DNA from: Rhizobium lentis | GTDB lineage: Bacteria > Pseudomonadota > Alphaproteobacteria > Rhizobiales > Rhizobiaceae | Direction: 5' to 3' | DNA length: 64,000 bases | Assembly (NCBI RefSeq): GCF_014200175.1 | Contig: NZ_JACHBD010000009.1 | Location: forward strand, 124,001-188,000 | Part shown: positions 51,340 through 61,508 of the stretch, in pieces | Position numbering within the stretch: the first letter of the stretch is position 1 | Layout: each line of letters opens with the position of its first letter | The notes under the pieces: model-generated | What the model was told of the DNA's origin: nothing | The model's database searches: none | Seen by the model: only the letters and a program-made list of their open reading frames with translations | Translations under genes and position numbers: made by a program

Positions 51340-53310
51340 TTAAAACTCTTCCCAATTGCCGGCCAATGCTGCGTTCCCCTGGGTCGCATTCCCCTGGAAC
51401 GACTTGCTCACTCTGGCAACCATCTGGCGGGCCGGCGAGGCCACGGGCTGAGCCTGCTGCGCCGCGGGAGCCGGCTGCGATATGCGCCTCGATGCCACCA
51501 CCCCGCCAATGTTGAACTGGCCCAGGAGCTGGAACAGCGCATCGGCTTCTTTGGCGAGCTTGTGAGCGGCGGCTGTCGCTTCTTCGACCATCGCGGCGTT
51601 CTGCTGCGTGCCCTGATCCATCCTGTTGACGGCGGTATTGATTTCTTTCAGCCCGGTCGCTTGCTCCTGCGAGGCGCCGACGATGGCGCCGACATTGCCG
51701 TCGACCTGCTGCACCTGTACCGCAATCTCCTGCAGGGCCTTTCCGGTTTCGCCAACCAAGGCGACGCCGTTTTTCACATGGCCGTTCGAAGCGTTGATCA
51801 GTTCCTTGATTTCCTTTGCCGCCTTGGCGGAACGCTGCGCCAGTTCGCGCACTTCCTGGGCGACGACGGCAAAACCCTTGCCGGCTTCACCGGCGCGGGC
51901 GGCCTCGACGCCGGCATTCAGCGCCAGCAGGTTGGTCTGGAAGGCGATCTCGTCGATGACGCCGATGATGCTGCCGATTTCGGTGGCGGAGGACTCGATC
52001 TTGCCCATGGCATCGACCGCGTCGCGGACGACGCTGCCCGAGCGTTCCGCATTGTCCTTGGTCTTACGCACGAGCTGGCCTGCTTCCTGAGCCCTGTTGC
52101 TGGAGTCGGCGACAGTGATCGTGATCTCTTCCAGGGCAGCGGCGGTCTCCTCGACGGAGGCGGCCTGCTGCTCGGTCCGCTTGGCGAGATCGTCCGAAGC
52201 CGAGCGGATCTCCTGTGCGCCGGCGGCGATGGCGCTGGCGTTCTCGGCAACCTTCTGCATGGCGGCACGCAGCTTTTCGACCGCGGAATTGAAGTCGGCC
52301 CTGAGTTTTTCCAGGGACGGGATGAACGGCGTGCCGATCTGCTGCGTGAGATCGCCATCGGCCAACGCCTGCAATGCACTGCCAAGCTGGCCGACAGCGC
52401 GGTCCGTCTCCTCGGCAAGGGTGCGGCGTTCGTCGGCATCCTGTTCGAGCCGATGCCGTTCCGCAACCGCCCGCCTGGCTTCCGCATCAGCTTCCCGCTC
52501 CGCCTTTGCCGAAATGGCGTCGCGCAATCCCGCCACGGCGCGGGCAAGCTTGCCGATCTCGTCGCCGCGCGCTTCGAGACGACGGTCGCCATCGAGATTG
52601 CCCTCCGCCATCGCTTTCAACGAAAGCTGCAGATTTGCCAGCGGGCCAACGATCGTGCGTGCGGTAATGACCGCCGCCAGGACGGAAAGAAGCGCCGCGA
52701 TGCCCAGCGCCGTCAGGACGATCGGCTTGAAGCCGCTTGCCGTGCTGCGGACGTCGCCGCCGATCGATTTGTTCAGTGCTTCCTGGTAGTCGATGAATTT
52801 GTTGATCGCGCCGAGCCAGGCAACGAAGTCCGGCCGCGCCTGTTCGAGCAGGATCTTGCGGGCAGCCTCGCCGTCACCCTTCTCCTGCAGCGCGATGATC
52901 TGTGCGACCAGGGGATTGGTTTTCGCCTGGATGTCGGCGATCTCCTTCAGGATGGACTTCTCCTGGTCCGTCGCGCCGGCCGGCGATGCGACCATATCGG
53001 CCATGCGCTTTTCGTTCTCGGCATAGGAAGCCGCGAGCTTTTCGATCAACGCCTCGGCCGCCTTGCGCTCATCGGCAGAGGTCACCAGGGTTACATCGCG
53101 AATGGCAATCGCCCGGTCGTGCACGCTGCCGCGAAAATTGATGGCGAACCGCTGCTTGACACTGTTGACGTCGTTGATCGTTTCGAGATTGCTGTTGATC
53201 TCCGCGACCTTAACCGTCGAATAGATGCTCAGGCCGGCCATCAGCAAGATCAGGAAGCTGAAGCCAAGGGCGAGACGCACCGCGACCCCGAAATTCTGAA
53301 TGCTCTTCAT
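51340..53310 (-). CDS. methyl-accepting chemotaxis protein with C-terminal NWEEF
   Basis: From ATG 53310 the protein has 656 residues: membrane helix 1 about residues 12-32, a periplasmic four-helix-type sensor (NLETINDVNSVKQRF and onward), helix 2 near 210-230 (IVLTALGIAALLSVLAAVI), a HAMP domain (IVGPLANLQLSLKAMAEGNL), a second short HAMP-like stretch, and a long coiled-coil signalling domain with the hairpin DEIAFQTNLLALNAGVEAARAGEAGKGFAVVA. The last five residues are NWEEF, like the NWETF tail that tethers CheR/CheB. Ligand unknown; next to mctP, small organic acids are possible. Confidence 0.93.
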   Translation of the reverse strand: MKSIQNFGVAVRLALGFSFLILLMAGLSIYSTVKVAEINSNLETINDVNSVKQRFAINFRGSVHDRAIAIRDVTLVTSADERKAAEALIEKLAASYAENEKRMADMVASPAGATDQEKSILKEIADIQAKTNPLVAQIIALQEKGDGEAARKILLEQARPDFVAWLGAINKFIDYQEALNKSIGGDVRSTASGFKPIVLTALGIAALLSVLAAVITARTIVGPLANLQLSLKAMAEGNLDGDRRLEARGDEIGKLARAVAGLRDAISAKAEREADAEARRAVAERHRLEQDADERRTLAEETDRAVGQLGSALQALADGDLTQQIGTPFIPSLEKLRADFNSAVEKLRAAMQKVAENASAIAAGAQEIRSASDDLAKRTEQQAASVEETAAALEEITITVADSSNRAQEAGQLVRKTKDNAERSGSVVRDAVDAMGKIESSATEIGSIIGVIDEIAFQTNLLALNAGVEAARAGEAGKGFAVVAQEVRELAQRSAKAAKEIKELINASNGHVKNGVALVGETGKALQEIAVQVQQVDGNVGAIVGASQEQATGLKEINTAVNRMDQGTQQNAAMVEEATAAAHKLAKEADALFQLLGQFNIGGVVASRRISQPAPAAQQAQPVASPARQMVARVSKSFQGNATQGNAALAGNWEEF

Positions 53311-53789
53311 TACCACTCTCCGTCGTATGGGAGGTTTTGTTACAGGTGTCTGGACTGCCGGGATCGTTCGTCGCATCTCGTTCAAATGTGGGCCCCGTTG
53401 TCCCGAGCACCCGATAGGCACCCGCACGCGGAAGCGACGCCATTCGCATAGCGCCGCACGTGTCAGCTGAGCGCAGCCAGCGCATCAAAGGTGCGAGGCG
53501 CCTGCGTCGCGGTAACACAATGTCGATTTCATACGCGATTCGGATGCCCGGCCCGCCGTCATGGCGTAGGTGACGATTCCTGGGAACGTCGCTCCGATAG
53601 CTTAAAACTAAAGTTATATATTTTAGAGAATGTAAACGACGACGAGAGGGCATCGTTCTGTTGCGCATTTCGTATATTTCATCGGTATTTCTGCGCAAAA
53701 CGTCTGATTTTCGTACGCGAAAGAATATTTGAAGTTGCTACATGGAAAGATGCGTATCGACTGTTGCATAAGAGAGTGCCGAATGTTTG
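53311..53789. other. gene-poor AT-richer stretch
   Basis: No convincing gene lies here. The part 53590-53760 is AT-rich for this replicon (for example TTAAAACTAAAGTTATATATT at 53602 onward), unlike the coding DNA on both sides. It contains the chemoreceptor promoter near 53311-53400 and probably debris of a lost gene, because a decayed GGDEF fragment follows directly. Confidence 0.5.
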
Positions 53790-53936
53790 CGGACGCGCGA
53801 GCCAATGTGATCGAGGTATCTTCTGGCGGATTGGTCTTCGACCGACAAGCTGGAGGGTGGCGCGCTGTATGTCGCGGACGCCAACCTCTACCTCGCCAGG
53901 AATGCCGGCCGTAACCGCAGCGTGACGACGGCGTAA
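53790..53936 (+). pseudogene. decayed C-terminal end of a GGDEF (diguanylate cyclase) domain
   Basis: The frame ending at TAA 53934-53936 reads STDKLEGGALYVADANLY followed by LARNAGRNRSVTTA, matching the AD-x-ALY-x-AK-x-x-GRN end of GGDEF domains. Just upstream, another frame reads RANVIEVSSGGLVFDR, like the strand preceding it, so a frameshift lies near 53830-53850. No GG[DE]EF active site or N-terminal part remains. This is a remnant, not a functional cyclase. Confidence 0.6.
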
Positions 53937-53968
53937 CGCTTGGTGCCCACCGGCTGCTCCGCCTGATG

Positions 53969-54307
53969 TCAGGCGACACGCGGAGGATATTCGTTGGCAG
54001 CGAACACGTGATGATGCACTTTGCCGGTGAAAAGCTTCAATAGCTCGCCGGTGACCTCGCGGCTCTGAAACCGCACATCGGAGAGAAGTGCTGCGTTCAC
54101 GGCCTCCATGTGAGGATACCGAATGGCCAGAGCCATGGCATAGACCGGAGCGCCTTCGTCGCGTTCGACCCCGTCCAGCACCCGGATTTCTTCGGCTCCG
54201 GGAAATTTCGTCCACAAAGGAACAAGGCGCTGTCTCACAAAGTCGCGAAATTCCTCTTCCCGGCCGGGATGGATTTCGCCTTCAAACAAAGCGTAACGAA
54301 TGATCAT
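53969..54307 (-). CDS. small protein, probable dimeric alpha-beta barrel
   Basis: The 112-residue protein has the strand-helix pattern of ferredoxin-like dimeric barrels: MIIRYALFEGEIHPGREEEF, RLVPLWTKFPGAEEIRVLDG and VYAMALAIRYPHMEAVNAAL. GGAAAAGAGA precedes ATG 54307. Proteins of this type often act as small monooxygenases, mutarotase-like enzymes or stress proteins. It is the last gene after the sugar binding protein, 91 bases downstream, separated by a hairpin; it may be part of that operon. No specific function assigned. Confidence 0.75.
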   Translation of the reverse strand: MIIRYALFEGEIHPGREEEFRDFVRQRLVPLWTKFPGAEEIRVLDGVERDEGAPVYAMALAIRYPHMEAVNAALLSDVRFQSREVTGELLKLFTGKVHHHVFAANEYPPRVA

Positions 54308-54364
54308 AGGTTCTCTTTTCCAAAACTCGAGGGAGCTGGACCGATGTCGGGTGACTGAGGGAGG

Positions 54365-54390
54365 GAGGGCGTATCGGTCGATACGCCCTC
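54365..54390 (-). terminator. 12-base hairpin after the sugar-binding-protein gene
   Basis: GAGGGCGTATCG (54365-54376) and CGATACGCCCTC (54379-54390) are perfect complements with a 2-base loop, starting 8 bases after the binding-protein stop. No T-run follows on the minus strand. It is either a terminator variant or an mRNA 3-prime stabiliser that lifts binding-protein expression. Confidence 0.6.
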
Positions 54391-54398
54391 GGGAGGGC

Positions 54399-55496
54399 TT
54401 ATTTGGCCCAGATCTTCTTGTATTGATCGCGATAGCCGTTATCGGGATCGAAGCTGTTCTTCGGTCCGCCGTCGAATTCGACGTTCGCGCTGGTCACGAC
54501 GTGCAGCGGCGACACATAGCCCGACCACGGGGCGCCGGCGAAAGCGCGGTTCAGCTCGTCGACGAGTTGCCAGCCCTGCAGGTTGAGCGGCTCGGCGACG
54601 GTGACGGCCTGGAACTGCTTGGCGCGGATACGCTGATAGGCGCTCTCCGAACCGTCGCCGGCGGCGACATTCACCGGCTTGCCGTCACCGGCAATACCGG
54701 CCGAGGCAAGGGACGGTCCCATGAAATCGTAATAGAGGTCGTTGATCGCCAGCGAGTGCGTCCACTTGGCACCGTATTTCTGCAGCAGCGACGTGGTCAG
54801 CTGCGGCATGCGCTGGGAGGTTTCGGCGATCGGCGTGTCGACATATTCAAGCACGGTGCCGCCGAGATCCTCGATCTCTTTCTTCATGCGGTCGGCCTTG
54901 GCAATTGCAATTGCATAGGTGGAGTCGGTGAAGATGATGACACCCGGCTTGCCGCCGGCATCGGCGAAGGCCCAGTCCGCCGCGGCCTTCGAGACTTCCA
55001 TCGCATCGGTGGTCACATTGGCGAACACGCCGACCTCCGGAACAGGACCGACGGCAGAGGCGGCGTGCCACGAAACCATCGGAATGCCGGCCGCCTTGGC
55101 CGCCTCCATCGCCGGCTTTTGCTCGACGGCGTCGAAGCCGTTGATGATGATGCCGTCGGGCTTCAGCGCCATGGCCTGGCCGAAGGCCGCCGTCCGTCCG
55201 CCGATCGAGCCCGCGCCGTCGAGCGCCTTCACCGTCCAGCCCAAGGCGCCCGCCGCCTCCTCAACACCGTTGACCACGCCGAGGATGCCGCCATTCTTCA
55301 TATCGGCGGCAAGAATGACGATGTTCTTGCCGCTCGCACCTTTCGGGCCGCTCGTCGGGCCATCCCATGCGCTCACCTTGGACGCATACTTCTCGACCAC
55401 GGCCTTGGCGTCAGCCATCGAATCGGCCATTGCCGGCACGCTGAGCATCAGGGCGACGGTTGCGACCGTTGCCTGCATTAAAGTCCTGCGCTTCAT
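54399..55496 (-). CDS. ribose-type ABC transporter substrate-binding protein
   Basis: From ATG 55496 (GGAGGAGTG site) the protein has 365 residues with a signal peptide ending AMA-DS at about residue 25. The mature part has the type 1 periplasmic sugar-binding fold, with IVILAADMKNGGILGVVNGVEEA, DGIIINGFDAVEQKPAMEAA and GVIIFTDSTYAIAIAKADRM. The nearby gluconate/idonate enzymes point to a sugar acid or related polyol as ligand; this is inference. Confidence 0.92.
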   Translation of the reverse strand: MKRRTLMQATVATVALMLSVPAMADSMADAKAVVEKYASKVSAWDGPTSGPKGASGKNIVILAADMKNGGILGVVNGVEEAAGALGWTVKALDGAGSIGGRTAAFGQAMALKPDGIIINGFDAVEQKPAMEAAKAAGIPMVSWHAASAVGPVPEVGVFANVTTDAMEVSKAAADWAFADAGGKPGVIIFTDSTYAIAIAKADRMKKEIEDLGGTVLEYVDTPIAETSQRMPQLTTSLLQKYGAKWTHSLAINDLYYDFMGPSLASAGIAGDGKPVNVAAGDGSESAYQRIRAKQFQAVTVAEPLNLQGWQLVDELNRAFAGAPWSGYVSPLHVVTSANVEFDGGPKNSFDPDNGYRDQYKKIWAK

Positions 55497-55546
55497 GTTC
55501 ACTCCTCCATTTTGTTTGTTCTGTAACACCGGCTGAGCCGGCATCC

Positions 55547-56587
55547 TCATTTTGATGCGGGTGTGATCCTCCTCACAGCTCCGCGCTTGCGCTGGGCGTA
55601 ACCTGCTATGCCGATGGCAATCAGCAGGGTTACGCCGTTGAACAGCGGTTCGACGAAGAACGACCCGCCGAATTGCTGAATTCCCGATATGCCGACCGCC
55701 AGGATGATGACGCCGATCAGGGTGCCCCAGACGTTCACCCGCCCCGGCTTGATCGTCGTCGATCCGAGGAATGCGCCGACAAGCGCCGGCAGCAGATATT
55801 CGAGACCGACGCTCGCCTGGCCGATCCGCAGCTTCGAGGCGAGAAGGACACCGGTCAGAGCCGCCAGCAGACCCGAGGTGATGAAGGCGCCCATCACGAA
55901 TTTGCGGACCGGAATGCCATTGAGGGCCGCGGCCTTGGGATTGGCGCCGATGGCGTAGAGATAGCGGCCGATCGGCAGATATTCGAGAACGATCCACATG
56001 CAGATGGCGATCAAGAGCACATAAAAACCGGTGATCGGCAAGCCGAACAGCATGGTGCCGTTCAGCGCATAGAAACCTTCCGGCAACACGCCGACCACCT
56101 GCCGCCCGCCGGTGTGCCAAAGGGCAAGCGCGTAGAGAACCGTTCCGGTGCCGAGCGTGGCGATGAAACTGTCGATCTTGGCGACTTCAACGAGCAGGCC
56201 GTTGATGAAGCCGGTGAGGACGCCGAGGGCAAGCACGATGACGACCGCGACCGGCCAGGGCAGGCCGTAGACCGTCTGCAGGCTGATGGCGAGAATATGC
56301 CAGAGCACGATGCCGTAACCGACGGTCAGGTCGATGCGGCCCGATGCCATCGGGATCATCGCGGCGAGCGACAGCAGCGCGATGATCGCCTTGTCGGAGA
56401 CGATCGAGCGGACGTTCAGCACGGTCGGGAAGGTATCGGGCAGGAGGATCGAGAAGAGCACGATCAGGCCGACAGTCAGGATCACCAGCCCGTAAACCGG
56501 GATCAGGCGTCCGATCTTCTGGCCGGTAGACAGGCCGGCCATTTCACTCTTGGTCGGCTCCAGCGCGGTGGATTCAATGGATTGCAT
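55547..56587 (-). CDS. ribose-type ABC transporter permease
   Basis: The 346-residue inner-membrane protein has about ten hydrophobic segments and the RbsC blocks AAMIPMASGRIDLTVGYGIV, AIGANPKAAALNGIPVRKFV and LVGAFLGSTTIKPGRVNVWG. A soluble N-terminal segment of about 30 residues precedes the first helix. It lies 50 bases before the binding-protein gene and 18 bases after the ATPase gene. Confidence 0.94.
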   Translation of the reverse strand: MQSIESTALEPTKSEMAGLSTGQKIGRLIPVYGLVILTVGLIVLFSILLPDTFPTVLNVRSIVSDKAIIALLSLAAMIPMASGRIDLTVGYGIVLWHILAISLQTVYGLPWPVAVVIVLALGVLTGFINGLLVEVAKIDSFIATLGTGTVLYALALWHTGGRQVVGVLPEGFYALNGTMLFGLPITGFYVLLIAICMWIVLEYLPIGRYLYAIGANPKAAALNGIPVRKFVMGAFITSGLLAALTGVLLASKLRIGQASVGLEYLLPALVGAFLGSTTIKPGRVNVWGTLIGVIILAVGISGIQQFGGSFFVEPLFNGVTLLIAIGIAGYAQRKRGAVRRITPASK

Positions 56588-56605
56588 GGCTGTTCTCCCG
56601 ATGGC

Positions 56606-58102
<1,497 letters not shown>

Positions 58103-58141
58103 TGTGGCTCCTCCCAAAGCTGCAGCTGTCCTTACGAAAAG

Positions 58142-58157
58142 ATGTTATCGATAACAT
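58142..58157. promoter_or_regulatory. LacI-family operator of the ABC transporter genes
   Basis: ATGTTATCGATAACAT is a perfect 16-base palindrome, identical to the one at 60510. On the minus strand a TTGACT -35 (58166-58171) and a TAACAT -10 (58142-58147) are 18 bases apart, so the operator covers the -10 and spacer. Binding would block transcription of the ATPase-permease-binding protein operon. Confidence 0.85.
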
Positions 58158-58206
58158 TCCGCAGTAGTCAAGCGGAAAGTGATAGTCCTCAACCCGCGAG
58201 ATGACG

Positions 58207-59103
58207 TCAGCCAGCGCGAAATCCGTCGAGGAGTTGCATCATCTCGGCAGAGTCCTTCGGCCCAAGGCCGGCGGCGCAAAGCAGGCGGTGAATCTCCACC
58301 ACCGTACCCGTCATCGGCAGCGGCGTCTTGGTCTTCAGCGCAAAGGCCTGAAGCGAATCCAGATCCTTCAGCATATTGTCGATCCTGCCCGTCGGCGAGA
58401 AATCCCGGGCAGCGAATTTCGCCATGAACTCCTGCAATATCCGGCTGTCTGCCCGCCCACCGGCAAGCGCCTCCGGAATTGCGGCCGGATCGACGCCGCC
58501 GGCTTCCGCGAGCTTGACGGCTTCGGCGACCGCCTGGAACAGCACGGCGCAGAACAGCTGATTGATCAGCTTCGTGGTCTGCCCGGCGCCGGAGGCGCCC
58601 ATCAGTGTATAATTGGCGGCAAGATGCCGCATCACCACGCGCGCCCGCTCGAAATCCTCGGGGCTGCCACCGGCCATGATCGTCAATTTGCCGCCGAGCG
58701 CGCCGGGCACGCCGCCCGACAGCGGACAATCCACCCATGCCATGCCGGTTTCTGCACGCAGCCGCTTCGCCATGTCGGCCGTCTCGGCGGGGTCGATGGA
58801 GGACATGTCGATCAACAGCTTGTCGGCGATCGCCGCCGCCGCAACCCCCTTCTCACCGAAGACGACGGCGCGCACGATGCTGGCGTGATTGAGGCTGAGA
58901 ATGCAGAATTCCGACGCCGAGACGGCACTCGCCACGGAGCTCGCCGCGTGAGCGCCCTTTGCCGTCAATGCTGCAACCTTTTCGGCATCGAGATCGAAGA
59001 CCGATACTTTGTGGCCGGTTTCGATCAGCCGCGTGACGATCGCCGTTCCCATGATGCCGGCGCCGATGACGGCGACATCTGCTCTATAATCATTCTGCAT
59101 CAA
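58207..59103 (-). CDS. NAD-binding 3-hydroxyisobutyrate/6-phosphogluconate dehydrogenase family
   Basis: The 298-residue protein has the dinucleotide loop VAVIGAGIMGTAIV at about residues 10-23, the substrate block DCPLSGGVPGALGGKLTIMAGG and the catalytic lysine in GAGQTTKLINQLF. Such beta-hydroxyacid dehydrogenases act on tartronate semialdehyde, 3-hydroxyisobutyrate or sugar acids. It overlaps gluconokinase by 14 bases and belongs to the gluconate/idonate operon; substrate not determined. Confidence 0.88.
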   Translation of the reverse strand: MMQNDYRADVAVIGAGIMGTAIVTRLIETGHKVSVFDLDAEKVAALTAKGAHAASSVASAVSASEFCILSLNHASIVRAVVFGEKGVAAAAIADKLLIDMSSIDPAETADMAKRLRAETGMAWVDCPLSGGVPGALGGKLTIMAGGSPEDFERARVVMRHLAANYTLMGASGAGQTTKLINQLFCAVLFQAVAEAVKLAEAGGVDPAAIPEALAGGRADSRILQEFMAKFAARDFSPTGRIDNMLKDLDSLQAFALKTKTPLPMTGTVVEIHRLLCAAGLGPKDSAEMMQLLDGFRAG

Positions 59104-59647
59104 AACCTCCCTTGATGGCTACGCCTTTCAGCCCCTCACAAGCCAGCGCCACAATATCATCCAAAGCCATATCGATCGCCACCGTCACGACACCGGCTTC
59201 ACCGGTCGGCGGCTCCAGCGTCTGCAACTGGCTGTCGAGCAGAGACGCCGGCATGAAGTGGCCCTGACGGGCCTGCATCCGTGATAGCATCAGCTCGCGC
59301 GAGCCCTCCAGGAAAACAAAGGCCAGGCGACCGCCCGCCGCCTGCCTCAGCCGATCTCGATAGCTGCGCTTCAGCGCCGAGCACGAAATCACCAACCCCT
59401 GCGACGCCCTTTGCGCGATCTTTATTTCCACGCCGATCTGGTCGAGCCAGGGTAGGCGGTCGGTGTCGGTGAGCGGTATGCCCTGAGCCATCTTCTCGAC
59501 ATTTGCCGCGGGGTGGAGTTGGTCGCCCTCGACAAACCGCATGCCGTTTCGAGCGGCGATGCCCGCCCCAACCGACGATTTGCCGCAACCGCTCACACCC
59601 ATGACCACGACGGCCAGAGGCAGCGCTTCTTTCTCGATCTCCATCAT
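59090..59647 (-). CDS. gntK: gluconokinase (GntK/IdnK type)
   Basis: The 185-residue cytoplasmic kinase has the P-loop GVSGCGKS at residues 17-24 and the gluconokinase blocks FVEGDQLHPAANVEKMAQGIPLTDTDRLPWLDQIG and VISCSALKRSYRDRLR. It phosphorylates D-gluconate to 6-phosphogluconate, feeding the Entner-Doudoroff and pentose phosphate routes. Two adjacent ATGs (59647, 59644) are possible starts. It is 10 bases after the gluconate 5-dehydrogenase gene. Confidence 0.94.
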   Translation of the reverse strand: MMEIEKEALPLAVVVMGVSGCGKSSVGAGIAARNGMRFVEGDQLHPAANVEKMAQGIPLTDTDRLPWLDQIGVEIKIAQRASQGLVISCSALKRSYRDRLRQAAGGRLAFVFLEGSRELMLSRMQARQGHFMPASLLDSQLQTLEPPTGEAGVVTVAIDMALDDIVALACEGLKGVAIKGGFDAE

Positions 59648-59657
59648 CGCGTCTCTG

Positions 59658-60422
59658 TCAGAGGCAGGTCGTGATGCCGCCATCGACATACAGCGTATGG
59701 CCGTTGATGAAAGACGAACCGCGGCCCGAGAGGAAAACGGCCGCACCCACCAGTTCCTCGACATTGCCCCAGCGTCCGGCCGGCGTCCGCTTCTCCAGCC
59801 AGGACGAGAATTCGGGATTGTCGACGAGCGCCTGGTTGAGCGGCGTCTTGAAATAACCCGGCGCGATCGCATTGATCTGCAGACCGTGCTTGGCCCAGTC
59901 GGCGCACATGCCGCGCGTCAGGTTACGCACCGCGCCCTTGGTCGCCGTATAGGGGGCGATGCCCGGACGGGCCAGTTCGCTCTGGACGGACGCGATGTTG
60001 ATGATCTTGCCTTGACCGCGGGCAATCATGGCCTTGGCGGCTGCCTGGCCGACGTAAAACACGCTCGAAATATTGGTGGTCAGAAGCAGTTCCCATTTGT
60101 CCGCCGGAAAGTCTTCCAGCGGCGTGCGAAACTGCATACCGGCATTGTTGATCAGGATGTCGAGCGGGCCGATATCGGCCTCGATCGCATCAATGCCTTG
60201 TTTGGCGGCGTCCTTGCTGGTCACATCGAAGATGGCCGCATGGGCCGACAGGCCTTGAGCCTTGAGGCTCTCGACGGCCCGTTTGACGCTCTCGGGCGTG
60301 CGGCCGTTGATGACGACCTCGGCACCATGCTGCGCCAGGCCCTCGGCCAGCGCATAACCGATCCCCTGGCTCGAGCCGGTGATGAGGGCAAGCCGTCCGG
60401 TCAGATCAAACAGGTTCTTCAT
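59658..60422 (-). CDS. idnO: gluconate 5-dehydrogenase-like SDR (IdnO type)
   Basis: The 254-residue SDR opens FDLTGRLALITGSSQGIGYALAEG, with NNAGMQFRTPLEDFP, a catalytic serine near IASVQSELARPG, YTATKGAV for the Y-x-x-x-K pair, and LYVDGGITTCL at the end; these blocks match IdnO. It reduces 5-ketogluconate to gluconate, the step between idonate dehydrogenase and gluconokinase. First gene of its minus-strand operon, with the promoter in the operator region at 60505-60531. Confidence 0.93.
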   Translation of the reverse strand: MKNLFDLTGRLALITGSSQGIGYALAEGLAQHGAEVVINGRTPESVKRAVESLKAQGLSAHAAIFDVTSKDAAKQGIDAIEADIGPLDILINNAGMQFRTPLEDFPADKWELLLTTNISSVFYVGQAAAKAMIARGQGKIINIASVQSELARPGIAPYTATKGAVRNLTRGMCADWAKHGLQINAIAPGYFKTPLNQALVDNPEFSSWLEKRTPAGRWGNVEELVGAAVFLSGRGSSFINGHTLYVDGGITTCL

Positions 60423-60486
60423 GCAAGTAACTCCTCCGGTGTCGCTGCGAATGACGGCTTATACCGCCACTTCAGGTGAAACTCAC

Positions 60487-60531
60487 TTGACATCGCTTTT
60501 CCGGATTATATGTTATCGATAACATTATCAA
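60487..60531. promoter_or_regulatory. divergent promoters sharing one LacI operator
   Basis: The perfect palindrome ATGTTATCGATAACAT is at 60510-60525. Plus strand: TTGACA at 60487-60492 and TATGTT at 60509-60514, 16 bases apart. Minus strand: TTGATA at 60526-60531 and a consensus TATAAT at 60505-60510, 15 bases apart. One bound repressor would cover both promoters, switching the idnO-side and hydroxyacid dehydrogenase-side operons together. Confidence 0.8.
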
Positions 60532-60556
60532 CTGCCAAATGCGGGACGGAGACGGA

Positions 60557-61498
60557 ATGTCTGAGGTAGAGATCTTGATGACCGGAGCCTACCCGGAATG
60601 GGATATGGCCGATCTGGAGGCGAAGTATCGCGTTCACCGCCTGTGGGAAGCGGCAGACCGGCAGGAACTGATCGCAAGGGTCGGCAGGGATATTCGCGCT
60701 GTCGCGACGCGCGGTGAACTCGGCGCGTCCGCCGAGCTGATGAAGCAATTGCCGAAGCTGGAGATCGTGTCCTGCTACGGCGTCGGAACCGATGCCATCG
60801 ACCTCTCCTATGCCCGCACCAACAGCATTCGCGTCACCAATACACCAGACGTGCTGACCGAGGATGTCGCCGATATCGCCATCGGACTATTGCTTGCCAC
60901 GGCGCGGCAGATTCCACAGGCCGACGTTTTCGTCCGCGCCGGCCAGTGGGGCAATGTCGCCATGCCGCTGGTGACGCGGGTCTCGGGCAAGAAGGTAGGG
61001 CTTGCCGGCATGGGGCGGATCGGCAAGGCGATCGCCAGGCGGACAGCCGCTTTTGGCTGCGACATCGCCTATTTCGCCCGCAATGAGCACAAGGATGTCG
61101 GCTATGCCTACCAGCCGGACCTGGTTGCACTTGCCGATTGGGCCGATTTCCTGATCGTCATCGTCCCCGGCGGGCAGGCGACGATGAAGATCATCAATGC
61201 CGAAGTGCTGAAAGCCCTCGGTCCCAAGGGCATGTTGATCAATGTCTCGCGCGGGACGACGGTCGACGAAGAGGCGCTGATCGCGGCCCTGCAGAACGGC
61301 ACCATCCAGGCCGCAGGCCTCGACGTTTTCCTCAATGAACCGAAGATCGATGCGCGTTTCCTGACGCTTCAAAACGTGGTGTTGCAGCCCCATCATGGCT
61401 CCGGTACCGTCGAGACCCGCAAAGCCATGGGTCAGTTGGTCAGAGACAATCTCGCCGCGCATTTTGCCGGCGCAGCACTTCCAACTCCCGTCGTGTGA
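60557..61498 (+). CDS. D-2-hydroxyacid dehydrogenase (2-ketogluconate/glyoxylate reductase-like)
   Basis: From ATG 60557 the protein has 313 residues. The NAD(P) loop is KVGLAGMGRIGKAIA near residues 146-160; the catalytic arginine is in LINVSRGTTVDEEAL, glutamate in LDVFLNEPKID and histidine in QPHHGSGT. Relatives include GhrB-type reductases that reduce 2-ketogluconate, hydroxypyruvate or glyoxylate. It is directly followed by idnD (10 bases), so it probably reduces a keto acid in the same pathway. Confidence 0.9.
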   Translation: MSEVEILMTGAYPEWDMADLEAKYRVHRLWEAADRQELIARVGRDIRAVATRGELGASAELMKQLPKLEIVSCYGVGTDAIDLSYARTNSIRVTNTPDVLTEDVADIAIGLLLATARQIPQADVFVRAGQWGNVAMPLVTRVSGKKVGLAGMGRIGKAIARRTAAFGCDIAYFARNEHKDVGYAYQPDLVALADWADFLIVIVPGGQATMKIINAEVLKALGPKGMLINVSRGTTVDEEALIAALQNGTIQAAGLDVFLNEPKIDARFLTLQNVVLQPHHGSGTVETRKAMGQLVRDNLAAHFAGAALPTPVV

Positions 61499-61508
61499 GG
61501 GTTTCGAT

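Noticed and set aside
51163..53451. 762-codon plus-strand frame
   Set aside because: Antisense to the chemoreceptor gene; no domain recognisable.
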